Shown piece by piece: positions 1 through 8,616 of a stretch of DNA of 18,264 nt. The notes beneath the pieces are model-generated. The model saw only the letters and a program-made list of their open reading frames with translations, did no database searches and was not told where the DNA came from. Position 1 is the first letter of the stretch. Each line of letters starts with the position of its first letter. The position numbers were made by a program, and so were the translations under genes. The stretch is from Erysipelotrichaceae bacterium (GTDB lineage Bacteria > Bacillota_I > Bacilli_A > Erysipelotrichales > Erysipelotrichaceae), in NCBI GenBank assembly GCA_019415435.1, contig DXZE01000039.1, forward strand, positions 1 to 18,264, read 5' to 3'.

Positions 1-54
1 GCAGGCCTTACAATACTGCTAGATTACTTTGTTCAACTTTCTGGGTTCACTTCA
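1..54 (-). mobile_element. Probable terminus of an IS3/IS150-type insertion sequence (partial, runs off window)
   Basis: Read on the minus strand from position 54 inward, the sequence begins TGAAGTGAACCCAGAAAG and continues TTGAACA. I recall IS150-group (IS3 family) ends of the form TGAACTGCACCCCGAAAG followed by TTGGACA; about 21 of 25 positions agree. The 5'-TG end also fits IS3-family termini. No transposase sequence is visible because the window stops 54 bases in, and no target duplication can be checked. The family call rests on end similarity from memory, so it is tentative. If correct, an IS lies immediately downstream of the purine operon. Confidence 0.45.
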
Positions 55-63
55 TTTTGGATA

Positions 64-71
64 TCTCCCTT
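64..71 (-). promoter_or_regulatory. Orphan Shine-Dalgarno-like sequence after purL
   Basis: On the minus strand AAGGGAGA lies 10 bases past the purL stop, then nine bases, then ATG-AAG-TGA. That ATG opens no reading frame, and its TG is the first two bases of the putative IS end. The arrangement suggests a further operon gene once began here and was cut off by the insertion. It could also be chance. Confidence 0.3.
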
Positions 72-81
72 ACTTTATTTA

Positions 82-3000
82 TTATCTGAAATAATCAATG
101 GCACCCCTGAAGATATATAACTGTAATTTCTTATCCGGAACATTCACATAGAGATTATCTCCACTTCTTTCAGAATGTCCCATCTTACCTAAGATTCTTC
201 CATCAGGTGATGTAATACCTTCTATAGCCAGATAAGAATCATTTGGATTATATCTGACATCACTGGTTGGATTGCCATCAGGATCTACATACTGTTCCAG
301 AATCTGACCATTATCAATTAATTCATTCAATACCTTCTCACTTGCGACAAATCTGCCTTCCCCATGAGAGATTGCAACTGCATTGATATCTCCCACATGT
401 GCATAGCGCATCCATGGTGATTTCACACTGGATACCCTTGTATTCACAAGCATGGACTGATGTCTGCCGATTGTATTGAAGGTTAATGTCGGACAGTTCT
501 CATCTGTATCAATGATCTTTCCATATGGAACTAATCCCAGCTTGACTAATGCCTGGAAACCATTGCATATACCGCACATTAATCCTTCTCTGTTATCCAA
601 AAGATCAGTTACAGCATCCCTGATCTTAGGATTACGGAAGAATGCAGTAATAAACTTCGCACTGCCCTCTGGTTCATCACCACCACTGAATCCACCAGGT
701 ATAGCAATAATCTGACTCTTATGAATCTTCCTGGCAAATGCTTCAACACTCTTTTCAATATCCTCTGGTGTCAGGTTACGGATGACAAAGATCTCTGCTT
801 CTCCACCTGCTTCTTCAAAAGCCCTGGCAGTATCCCACTCACAATTGGAGCCAGGGAATACCGGAATCAGTACATGCGGCTTCTCTACTTTATAAGACGC
901 ATGCATTGGCTTCTCATCTTCCTCATAGGAAATCTCTGGTACAGATACAATCGGATTCACATTGATATATGGATATACCGGCTGCAGCTTATCTTCCCAG
1001 ATCTTCTGTAATGTATTCAGATCAATCAAATCAGACTCTTTCTTCAATACATAATCAGAAACAGTTGTACCGATCTTCTTAAGATCCAGCATTTCATCTG
1101 TTTCAATTAAGAAGCCGCCATAGCACTTTTCAAATAAGGCTTCTTCATCCAGATTATCTTCTAAGGCAATACCGATATGATTGCCTAAAGAACACTTTAA
1201 TAATCCTTCCGCGATACCGCCATTGGATAAAGCCCATACTGATAAAACTTTACCTGAGTGAATCAGTTCTTCCATCTGATCAAAGGTATTACGGATACTC
1301 TCATAATCCGGTAAACCATCTTTATATTCCGGCTTTAAAAGATATACGCTGCTGCCGGCTTTTTTCCATTCATCAGATACGACATGATCTGCCTTGGCGG
1401 TAGATACTGAGAAAGCAATCAATGTGGAAGGTACATCGATATTCTCAAATGTACCAGACATAGAATCCTTACCGCCGATAGCCGCAACACCTAATTCCAT
1501 CTGTGACTTCAAAGCACCTAATAAAGCAGAGAATGGAAGACCCCAGCGCTTAGGATCTGTATACATATGTCCAAAGTATTCCTGGAAGCTCATCCATGCA
1601 TGATGATAGGAACCGCCTGATGCGATCATTCTGGAAAGAGAGCTGATAACAGATTCCTGTGCTCCCGCAAATGGATTCTTTTCCATCTCATATGGATCAA
1701 ATCCCCATGACATAATCGAAGCTGTATTTGTTTCTCCATGGAGAACCGGGATCTTGGCTGACATAGCCTGGGCTGGTGTTAACTGATATTTTCCACCAAA
1801 TGGCATCAATACCGTACCGGCACCGATTGTAGAGTCAAATCTTTCGACAAGTCCCTTTTGCGAACAGATATTCAGATCACCTGCAAGATCCTGCATACGC
1901 TTCACAAAAGGAATGTCATCTTTCTTTACTTCTGTTTTTACAGGCGCCTTGACTTCTACATCTGTATAGCGTCTGGCACCATTGGAATTCAGGAATTCTC
2001 TTGAAATATTGACAATCGGAACACCATCTAATTCCAATACCATACGTGGTTCTTCCGTGACTTCTGCCACAATTGTTGATTCCAGATTTTCTGCATCCGC
2101 TAATTTCCGGAACTTCTCAGCGTCCCTGGCACTGACGCAGACAGCCATTCTTTCCTGGGATTCGGAAATAGCTAATTCTGTGCCATTTAAGCCTTCATAC
2201 TTCTTTGGAACCTTATTTAAATTAATATGGAGACCATCAGCTAATTCACCTATGGCGACAGATACACCACCTGCGCCAAAATCATTGCATCTTTTGATTA
2301 AACGGGTAGCTTCCGGATTACGGAACAATCTCTGCAGCTTTCTCTCTTCTGGTGCATTACCCTTCTGTACTTCAGCGCCATCTTCTGCAAGCGAATCTAC
2401 ATTATGAGACTTGGATGCACCTGTTGCACCGCCACATCCGTCTCTGCCTGTACGTCCTCCTAAAAGAATAACCAGGTCACCTGGCACAGGTCTTTCTCTT
2501 ATAACATTCTCACTTGGGGCAGCCGCGATAACGCCGCCGACTTCCATACGCTTTGCGACATAACCAGGATGATAAATCTCATGAACATGACCAGTTGCGA
2601 GACCAATCTGGTTTCCATAAGAGGAATAGCCATTAGCCGCAGTTGTCACAATCTTACGCTGCGGCAGCTTACCCTGCATCGTATCTTCTACTGGTGTTAA
2701 TGGATCAGCTGCTCCAGTGACTCTCATTGCCTGATAGACATAACTTCTGCCAGATAACGGATCACGGATCGCACCGCCTAAACATGTTGCGGCACCACCA
2801 AATGGTTCAATCTCGGTAGGATGGTTATGCGTCTCATTTTTAAACATGAGCAGCCAGTCTTCATCCTTACCATCTACATCTACTGTAATCTTTACAGAAC
2901 AAGCATTGATTTCTTCGGATTCATCAAGATCCTTTAACTTACCTGCTTTCTTTAATGCCCTGGCACCGATTGTGCCAAGATCCATTAAAGTCAGAGGCTT

Positions 3001-3798
3001 TGCCTTACGTCCTGCATACACCTTTTTTCTTAATTCCAGATATTCATCAAAAGCTTTCTGTACTGCGGGATCATCAATCTTTTCATTTTCAATGATGGTA
3101 TTAAAGGTTGTATGACGGCAATGATCACTCCAGTATGTATCAATTACCTTGATCTCTGTAATCGTAGGATCACGATGTTCTGCAGTCTTAAAGTAATTCT
3201 GCAGGAAGACAATATCCGCTGTATCCATAGCTAAGCCATTTGCCTCACGGAATTCATCCAGACCTTTTTCATCCATCTGGTTAAAGCCATGCAGAATCTC
3301 AGGCATAGGTGGCTTTTCATACTTCTGTCTGATTGTCTCAGGTTTTGCAAGAACTGCTTCTCTTGCTTCAACAGGGTTGATTAATGTCTTCTTAATACTT
3401 TCCTTATCTTCATCTGTGAGCCTGCCTTTGATGTAATACAGTCTTGCGGTTTTAACTAATGGCTTCTGTTTTACAAAAGCTAACTGAATGCATTGTGCCG
3501 CAGAGTCAGCTCTCTGATCAAACTGACCAGGCAGATACTCTACTGCCAGCACCCACTCATCTTTATCAGGCTGTGGGGCTTCTTCATCATACAGAATATC
3601 TACCTGTGGTTCAGAGAGGATAGTATGTTCTGCATTCTTGAAATCTTCAGGATCTATATTTTCCACATCATAGCGGTTTACAACTCTTACAGAAGTTACA
3701 TCATCATTACGCAATGCTGTTCTGACATCATTTAAAACACCGTTGGCTTCTACCGCAAATGGTTTCTTCTTTTCTACAAAGCAGCGATAAACACTCAT
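82..3798 (-). CDS. purL: Phosphoribosylformylglycinamidine synthase, single-chain (PurS+PurL+PurQ)
   Basis: This cytoplasmic enzyme makes FGAM from FGAR, ATP and glutamine (step 4 of purine synthesis). The 1238-aa protein carries all parts that Bacillus splits into PurS, PurL and PurQ. A PurS-like N-terminal region spans about residues 1-160. The linker has TYWSDHCRHTTF (221-232). The first synthase half has FKNETHNHPTEIEPFGG (319-335) and NDFGAGG (505-511), and the second half has GGKDSMSG (775-782). From about 974 there is a class I glutaminase with MCGICNGFQ (nucleophile Cys1078) and GHSE (His1208, Glu1210). The length fits the clostridial large-PurL type. The start is ATG with GGAGG eight bases... 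upstream, 12 bases after purD. It is the last visible gene of the operon, and no terminator is seen in the 81 bases that follow. Confidence 0.97.
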   Translation of the reverse strand: MSVYRCFVEKKKPFAVEANGVLNDVRTALRNDDVTSVRVVNRYDVENIDPEDFKNAEHTILSEPQVDILYDEEAPQPDKDEWVLAVEYLPGQFDQRADSAAQCIQLAFVKQKPLVKTARLYYIKGRLTDEDKESIKKTLINPVEAREAVLAKPETIRQKYEKPPMPEILHGFNQMDEKGLDEFREANGLAMDTADIVFLQNYFKTAEHRDPTITEIKVIDTYWSDHCRHTTFNTIIENEKIDDPAVQKAFDEYLELRKKVYAGRKAKPLTLMDLGTIGARALKKAGKLKDLDESEEINACSVKITVDVDGKDEDWLLMFKNETHNHPTEIEPFGGAATCLGGAIRDPLSGRSYVYQAMRVTGAADPLTPVEDTMQGKLPQRKIVTTAANGYSSYGNQIGLATGHVHEIYHPGYVAKRMEVGGVIAAAPSENVIRERPVPGDLVILLGGRTGRDGCGGATGASKSHNVDSLAEDGAEVQKGNAPEERKLQRLFRNPEATRLIKRCNDFGAGGVSVAIGELADGLHINLNKVPKKYEGLNGTELAISESQERMAVCVSARDAEKFRKLADAENLESTIVAEVTEEPRMVLELDGVPIVNISREFLNSNGARRYTDVEVKAPVKTEVKKDDIPFVKRMQDLAGDLNICSQKGLVERFDSTIGAGTVLMPFGGKYQLTPAQAMSAKIPVLHGETNTASIMSWGFDPYEMEKNPFAGAQESVISSLSRMIASGGSYHHAWMSFQEYFGHMYTDPKRWGLPFSALLGALKSQMELGVAAIGGKDSMSGTFENIDVPSTLIAFSVSTAKADHVVSDEWKKAGSSVYLLKPEYKDGLPDYESIRNTFDQMEELIHSGKVLSVWALSNGGIAEGLLKCSLGNHIGIALEDNLDEEALFEKCYGGFLIETDEMLDLKKIGTTVSDYVLKKESDLIDLNTLQKIWEDKLQPVYPYINVNPIVSVPEISYEEDEKPMHASYKVEKPHVLIPVFPGSNCEWDTARAFEEAGGEAEIFVIRNLTPEDIEKSVEAFARKIHKSQIIAIPGGFSGGDEPEGSAKFITAFFRNPKIRDAVTDLLDNREGLMCGICNGFQALVKLGLVPYGKIIDTDENCPTLTFNTIGRHQSMLVNTRVSSVKSPWMRYAHVGDINAVAISHGEGRFVASEKVLNELIDNGQILEQYVDPDGNPTSDVRYNPNDSYLAIEGITSPDGRILGKMGHSERSGDNLYVNVPDKKLQLYIFRGAIDYFR

Positions 3799-3810
3799 GA
3801 ATTCCTCCGA

Positions 3811-5073
3811 TCAAATATTTACAATATCATGACGATAATGCATCTTCTTAAAGCCTATTTCATCTACAGCAGCGTATGCTCTCTTGCCTGCCTCTGCTAA
3901 AGTTGGGGCTACAGCCGTAATACCTAATACACGCCCACCATTGGTATAGTACCTGCCATCCACTTTCTTAGTGCCGGCATGATATACAATGACACCTTCA
4001 TGCTGGCCCTGTTCATCCAGGCCATGAATCTCAAAGCCTTTTTCATAGTTCACCGGATAGCCGCCAGAAGCTTCAATGACACATACCGCAGCTTCATCAG
4101 ACCATTCAATATCTACATCGGCTAATGTTTCATTCCTGCAGGCCTGCATGATAGTTAATAGATCTGTCTTTAATAAAGGCAATACAACCTGTGTTTCCGG
4201 ATCACCAAAGCGGCAGTTATATTCCACTACCTTTGGTCCTTCTGGTGTTAACATCAATCCGAAATACAGACATCCTTTAAATGGTCTGTCTTCAGCATTC
4301 ATCGCATGCATGGTAGGTAAGAAGATCTTTTCCATGCACTCCTGGGCGATTTCCTTAGTGTAATAAGGAGATGGCGCGATTGTCCCCATGCCGCCTGTAT
4401 TCAGACCTTCATCATTGTCATTCACACGCTTATGATCCATGGAACTGATCATAGGTTTGATCACTTTGGAGTCCGTGAATGCTAATACCGATACTTCCGG
4501 ACCCGTCATGAATTCTTCTACAACTACCTTATTGCCTGCCTTGCCAAAAGCCTTGTCTATCATCAATTCTCTTACGGCAAGCTTTGCGTCTGCCATAGAA
4601 GAAGCGATCAATACACCTTTACCCAGGGCTAATCCATCTGCCTTGATGACAACCGGGAACTTGTTTTTCTTTCGAATATAGTCCAGAACATCATCCGCAT
4701 TATCAAAGATTTCATAATCTGCCGTAGGAATACCATACTTCTTCATCAGATCCTTAGAGAATGCTTTGGAAGCTTCGATAACAGCCGCATGTTCATTTGG
4801 TCCAAAGCCAGGAATACCAGCCTTCTCCATTTCGTCTACCATACCTAAAGCTAATGGATCATCTGGTGTTACAACACAGAAATCCACATGATTTTCTTTG
4901 GCAAACTGTACCATTCCGGAGACATCTGTAGCCTTGATATCCACACATTCTGCATCGTTGCTGATACCACCATTGCCTGGTGCACACCAGATCTTCTCTA
5001 CAGTTGGATTCTCCTTTAATTTACGAATCACCGCATGTTCTCTGCCGCCTGAACCAACCACAAGTATCTTCAT
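3811..5073 (-). CDS. purD: Phosphoribosylamine-glycine ligase (GAR synthetase)
   Basis: PurD joins phosphoribosylamine and glycine using ATP (step 2 of purine synthesis). The 420-aa protein opens with the N-terminal nucleotide-fold motif MKILVVGSGGREHAV. It has GPNEHAAVIEASKAF (91-105), the ATP-grasp stretch VIKADGLALGKGV (142-154) and the metal/ATP-binding VVEYNCRFGDPETQ (282-295). Length is typical. The frame is open upstream to an ATG at 5115, but that would overlap purH and add 14 residues ahead of the conserved start. The ATG at 5073 has AGAGGG just upstream and leaves a 16-base gap after purH, so I chose it. It is followed 12 bases later by purL. Confidence 0.95.
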   Translation of the reverse strand: MKILVVGSGGREHAVIRKLKENPTVEKIWCAPGNGGISNDAECVDIKATDVSGMVQFAKENHVDFCVVTPDDPLALGMVDEMEKAGIPGFGPNEHAAVIEASKAFSKDLMKKYGIPTADYEIFDNADDVLDYIRKKNKFPVVIKADGLALGKGVLIASSMADAKLAVRELMIDKAFGKAGNKVVVEEFMTGPEVSVLAFTDSKVIKPMISSMDHKRVNDNDEGLNTGGMGTIAPSPYYTKEIAQECMEKIFLPTMHAMNAEDRPFKGCLYFGLMLTPEGPKVVEYNCRFGDPETQVVLPLLKTDLLTIMQACRNETLADVDIEWSDEAAVCVIEASGGYPVNYEKGFEIHGLDEQGQHEGVIVYHAGTKKVDGRYYTNGGRVLGITAVAPTLAEAGKRAYAAVDEIGFKKMHYRHDIVNI

Positions 5074-5089
5074 AAACTTTCCCTCTTTC

Positions 5090-6268
5090 TTAATGATGGA
5101 ATAATCTGACACCACTGAATGCCATTGTCATATTGTATCTGTCTGCTGTTTCAATGACATTGTCATCACGGATAGATCCGCCTGGTTCTGAAATATAAGA
5201 GACACCACTCTTATGTGCTCTTTCAATATTATCCCCAAACGGGAAGAATGCATCGGAAGCTAAAGATACACCTGTCTCCTTCGCAAGCCATGCCTTCTTT
5301 TCTTCCTTAGTAAAGACAGCTGGTTTTTCTGTAAAGAAATTCTCCCATGTACCATCTCTCAATACATCTTCGTATTCATCACCAATATAGACATCTATTG
5401 TATTATCTCTGTCTGCTCTGCGAATGCCTTCCTTAAATGGAAGATTCAATACCTGCGGCGCCTGTCTTAACCACCAGTTATCTGCTTTATTACCAGCCAG
5501 GCGTACACAATGAACACGGCTCTGCTGGCCAGCGCCAACACCGATAACCTGACCATCTTTGGCATATGCGACAGAGTTGGATTGTGTATACTTTAAGGCA
5601 ATTAATGCAATAATCAGATCTCTCTTTGCATTATCTGGAAGATCATGATTCTTTGTCACAATATTCTCTAATAAAGATTCATCAATCTTAATATTGTTTC
5701 GGCCCTGTTCAAAGGTAATACCGAACACCTGCTTATGTTCGATTGGATTCGGTACATAATCCGGATCAATCTGAACGATATTGTAATTACCTTTTTTCTT
5801 TGTCCTTAAGATCTCCAAAGCTTCTTCTGTATAGCCTGGTGCGATAACACCATCAGATACTTCTCTTTTGATTAATTCAGCTGTATCTTTGTCACAAACA
5901 TCAGATAACGCAGCCCAATCACCATAGGAAGACATACGGTCTGCACCTCTGGCTCTTGCATAAGCACAGGCTAAAGGAGACATGTCTCCATCATTAACGA
6001 AGTAGATCTTTCTTTCTACATCTGTTAAAGGAAGACCAATCGCAGCACCAGCCGGAGAAACATGCTTGAAGCTTGCGGCAGATGGAAAATGTACAGCTTC
6101 CTTTAATTCCTTCACTAACTGCCAGCTGTTTAAGGCATCCAGAAAGTTAATATAACCTGGTCTTCCATTCAATACAGTAACAGGCAGATCAGACCCATCC
6201 TGCATATAAATACGGGCAGGCTTCTGATTCGGATTGCATCCATACTTAAGCTGAATTTCTTCTGACAT
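5090..6268 (-). CDS. purH: Stand-alone AICAR formyltransferase (the AICARFT half of PurH)
   Basis: This enzyme formylates AICAR to FAICAR with 10-formyl-THF (step 9 of purine synthesis). The 392-aa protein has the AICARFT active-site stretch SFKHVSPAGAA (K68-H69 are the expected catalytic pair), an N-terminal LKYGCNPNQKPA, and a C-terminal FFPFGDNIERAHKSGVSYI. The MGS-like IMP cyclohydrolase domain that precedes this in classical bifunctional PurH is absent; that step is supplied by the adjacent purO-type gene. The ATG at 6268 has AAGGAG close upstream. An in-frame GTG five codons earlier lies inside the purO stop region and is less likely. Some authors call this free domain PurV or PurH1; purH is used here in the broad sense. 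Confidence 0.93.
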   Translation of the reverse strand: MSEEIQLKYGCNPNQKPARIYMQDGSDLPVTVLNGRPGYINFLDALNSWQLVKELKEAVHFPSAASFKHVSPAGAAIGLPLTDVERKIYFVNDGDMSPLACAYARARGADRMSSYGDWAALSDVCDKDTAELIKREVSDGVIAPGYTEEALEILRTKKKGNYNIVQIDPDYVPNPIEHKQVFGITFEQGRNNIKIDESLLENIVTKNHDLPDNAKRDLIIALIALKYTQSNSVAYAKDGQVIGVGAGQQSRVHCVRLAGNKADNWWLRQAPQVLNLPFKEGIRRADRDNTIDVYIGDEYEDVLRDGTWENFFTEKPAVFTKEEKKAWLAKETGVSLASDAFFPFGDNIERAHKSGVSYISEPGGSIRDDNVIETADRYNMTMAFSGVRLFHH

Positions 6269-6279
6269 TCTTTTCTCCT

Positions 6280-6972
6280 TCACTGATTCTTATTAAAAAT
6301 CTTTATATCTGTTTCATCTGTATCAATGACGATCTGAGCCGTATATAAAGAAACCTTATTATCTTTATTCAAAGCTTCCCATACATGATCAGAGAATGCT
6401 TCAAATGGTTCATGTTCCATTTCCCACTTCTTTGGTTCACCCGCAAAAGAAGGTAAAGGATTGCCATCACCTTCATAAGTAGTAATCAGATGACCATAGC
6501 CAGCTTCACTGTCTTCATATTCAAAGAATTCACGGATTGTCTGACTGCCTTCTGCATCACTCTTCAAGATGGACATTTTATAATCTGACTTATGAATCAA
6601 AGCAGAGATACGCGGCGTATAGTTCGGCGCATCCGGTTCAAATGTACGGGTACGCAAAGCTTCTTCAAATGTCTTTCCATCTAATAGATATTTCTGAATG
6701 GTATCGGTCTGATCACCATTTGTCACAACAAGATCATCATTTACCTTTCTTACCGGATGATAAATAATCAGACTTGGGTCTTCAAGTTTGGATTCATCAA
6801 AAGCTCTTGTTTCAATGCCATCTTCTGTTCTGGCAAATATTCTGTTTCTGGAGTTTTCACTTCTGCCCATAATCCAGTAAGCCACTCTCATCTTATGAGA
6901 ACATGGGGTTCTCCCTATCGCAATACCACGGCCAGGATATGTATTATTTTCCAGATATGTATATAGATTCAT
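6280..6972 (-). CDS. purO: IMP cyclohydrolase, PurO type
   Basis: It closes FAICAR to IMP, the last step of the pathway. The 230-aa protein matches the bacterial branch of the archaeal-type IMP cyclohydrolase family (PF07826/COG3363) as I recall it. Visible motifs are NTYPGRGIAIG (10-20), IMGRSENSRNR (34-44), TNGDQTDTI (84-92) and FEPDAPNYTPRIS (111-123), followed by DGNPLPSF. It is not related to the MGS-like cyclohydrolase domain of PurH. Its position directly before a stand-alone AICARFT strongly supports the role, since the two gene products together replace fused PurH. The start ATG overlaps the purN stop (ATGA) and has AAGGAG upstream, which predicts translational coupling. Confidence 0.92.
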   Translation of the reverse strand: MNLYTYLENNTYPGRGIAIGRTPCSHKMRVAYWIMGRSENSRNRIFARTEDGIETRAFDESKLEDPSLIIYHPVRKVNDDLVVTNGDQTDTIQKYLLDGKTFEEALRTRTFEPDAPNYTPRISALIHKSDYKMSILKSDAEGSQTIREFFEYEDSEAGYGHLITTYEGDGNPLPSFAGEPKKWEMEHEPFEAFSDHVWEALNKDNKVSLYTAQIVIDTDETDIKIFNKNQ

Positions 6973-7574
6973 GCATTCTCCTTATCTAATTGTTCAGATA
7001 ATTCAGCAGCAGCCTCTGGTAGTAAGATCCACTCAGCCTGTTCCATAACTCTTTTCTGTAATATTTCAGGTGTATCTCCTTCTTCAACATTTACTGCTTT
7101 CTGTTTTAGTATTCTGCCTCCATCTGGTATTTCATTAACCAGATGAACGGTAGCACCAGTCACCTTGACACCTCTTGCAAGCGCTGCCTCATGTACCTTT
7201 AAGCCATAGTATCCTTTTCCACAGAAACTGGGAATTAAGGAAGGATGGATATTCAGGATTCTGTCTTCATAGGCATGGATGACACCAGGTCCTAAGATAC
7301 TCAGATATCCTGCAAGGATTACCATATCGATAGAATGTGCATGCAGTACATCCACGATCTTCTGATCAAAGGCATCCTGATCCACATAATCCTTATGTCT
7401 GATAACTTCTGTTTCTATACATGCATTATGTGCTCTTTGTAAGGCATACGCTTTATCATTAGAAGCAATGACTAAACTGATCTTTCCATGCGGGATCTTT
7501 CCATCTTTTTCAGCATTGATCAATGCCTGCAGGTTTGTCCCGCCGCCAGATACCATGACTGCTATATTAATCAT
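6969..7574 (-). CDS. purN: Phosphoribosylglycinamide formyltransferase (GART)
   Basis: PurN transfers formyl from 10-formyl-THF to GAR (step 3 of purine synthesis). The 201-aa protein has the phosphate-binding VMVSGGGTNLQALI (7-20), ILAGYLSILGP (86-96), and NIHPSLIPSF with the expected catalytic N108 and H110. VNEIPDGGRI contains the likely catalytic Asp151. The stretch FCGKGYYGLKVHEA between these is the Firmicutes form rather than the E. coli one. I start at the ATG at 7574, which overlaps the purM stop by eight bases. A TTG two codons upstream is also open. No strong Shine-Dalgarno is visible, so translation probably depends on coupling to purM. Its 3' end overlaps purO by four bases. Confidence 0.94.
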   Translation of the reverse strand: MINIAVMVSGGGTNLQALINAEKDGKIPHGKISLVIASNDKAYALQRAHNACIETEVIRHKDYVDQDAFDQKIVDVLHAHSIDMVILAGYLSILGPGVIHAYEDRILNIHPSLIPSFCGKGYYGLKVHEAALARGVKVTGATVHLVNEIPDGGRILKQKAVNVEEGDTPEILQKRVMEQAEWILLPEAAAELSEQLDKENA

Positions 7575-8616
7575 CTTCAATTACGACGCTGCCATCGCCC
7601 TCACGCATTTCACCAATGCGGTATGCCTGTACACCCTGATTCTTTAATACAGATAATGTCTTTTCTGCGTCTGCCTGATCCACAATAACAGCCATACCAA
7701 TACCCATGTTATATGTATTGAACATATCATGTTCACTGATACCGCCCTTCTTCTGAATCAGATTAAAGATCGGAAGTACATTCCATGTGCCTTTATGTAC
7801 AACTGCATTCAGAGAATGATCATAGGCTCTTGGCAGATTCTCATAGAAACCACCGCCTGTAATATGGGCAATTGATTTAACAGGTACTTCTTTTAATAAG
7901 GATAATACAGGCTTTACATATAACCTGGTAGGTGTCAACAATGTCTCACCGAGACTCTTGCCATCTAACTCATCACGATACTGGTCTAATGTCTTACCAG
8001 TATCAATATCAAATACCTTTCTCACTAAAGAGAAACCATTAGAATGAACACCTGAAGAAGCTAAGCCGATAATGACATCTCCTGCCTTTGCATTCTTTGT
8101 ATTTAATATTTTCTTTTCATCTACGATACCAACCGTAAAACCAGCCAGATCATATTCTTCTTCCGGCATAAGACCAGGATGTTCGGCGGTTTCGCCACCA
8201 ACTAATGCACATCCGGATTCCACGCATCCATCCGCAACTCCCTTTACAATAGAAGCGATCTTTTCAGGAATATTCTTTCCACAGGCAATATAGTCAAGGA
8301 AGAACAAAGGTCTGGCACCAGCACAGATGACATCATTGACACACATAGCAACACAATCAATACCAACGGTATCATGCTTATCCATTAAGAAAGCAATCTT
8401 AAGCTTTGTGCCTACACCATCTGTACCAGATATCAGTACTGGTTTTTCCATGTCTTTAAACGATGGTTCAAAAAGGCCTCCAAATCCACCAATACTGCCA
8501 AGTACACCTGGTATTTCGGTTCTCTTTACATCCTTCTTGATTAATTCAACGGATTCATAGCCGGCTGTAACATCTACACCCGCTTCCTTATATGCATTAC
8601 TATAGCTCTTGTCCAT
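7567..8616 (-). CDS. purM: Phosphoribosylformylglycinamidine cyclo-ligase (AIR synthetase)
   Basis: PurM closes FGAM to AIR with ATP (step 5 of purine synthesis). The 349-aa protein shows the hallmarks of the PurM superfamily: an N-terminal YKEAGVDVTAGYE, the ATP-binding SGTDGVGTKLKIAF (63-76), MCVNDVICAGARPLFFLDY (91-109), VGGETAEHPG (139-148), SSGVHSNGFSLVR and AHITGGGFYENLPR. Its length is usual. The ATG lies inside the end of purF, overlapping by 17 bases, with a GAGG ten bases upstream within purF coding sequence. Translation is probably coupled to purF. Confidence 0.96.
   Translation of the reverse strand: MDKSYSNAYKEAGVDVTAGYESVELIKKDVKRTEIPGVLGSIGGFGGLFEPSFKDMEKPVLISGTDGVGTKLKIAFLMDKHDTVGIDCVAMCVNDVICAGARPLFFLDYIACGKNIPEKIASIVKGVADGCVESGCALVGGETAEHPGLMPEEEYDLAGFTVGIVDEKKILNTKNAKAGDVIIGLASSGVHSNGFSLVRKVFDIDTGKTLDQYRDELDGKSLGETLLTPTRLYVKPVLSLLKEVPVKSIAHITGGGFYENLPRAYDHSLNAVVHKGTWNVLPIFNLIQKKGGISEHDMFNTYNMGIGMAVIVDQADAEKTLSVLKNQGVQAYRIGEMREGDGSVVIEDD

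Noticed and set aside
1982..2407. 141-codon plus-strand ORF inside purL, and similar plus-strand ORFs across the pur operon
   Set aside because: All lie antisense to well-conserved pur genes and show no recognisable domains. They are shadow frames.
5074..5115. Longer purD starting at 5115
   Set aside because: The added 14 residues precede the conserved MKILVVGSGG start and overlap purH. The ATG at 5073 has its own ribosome site.
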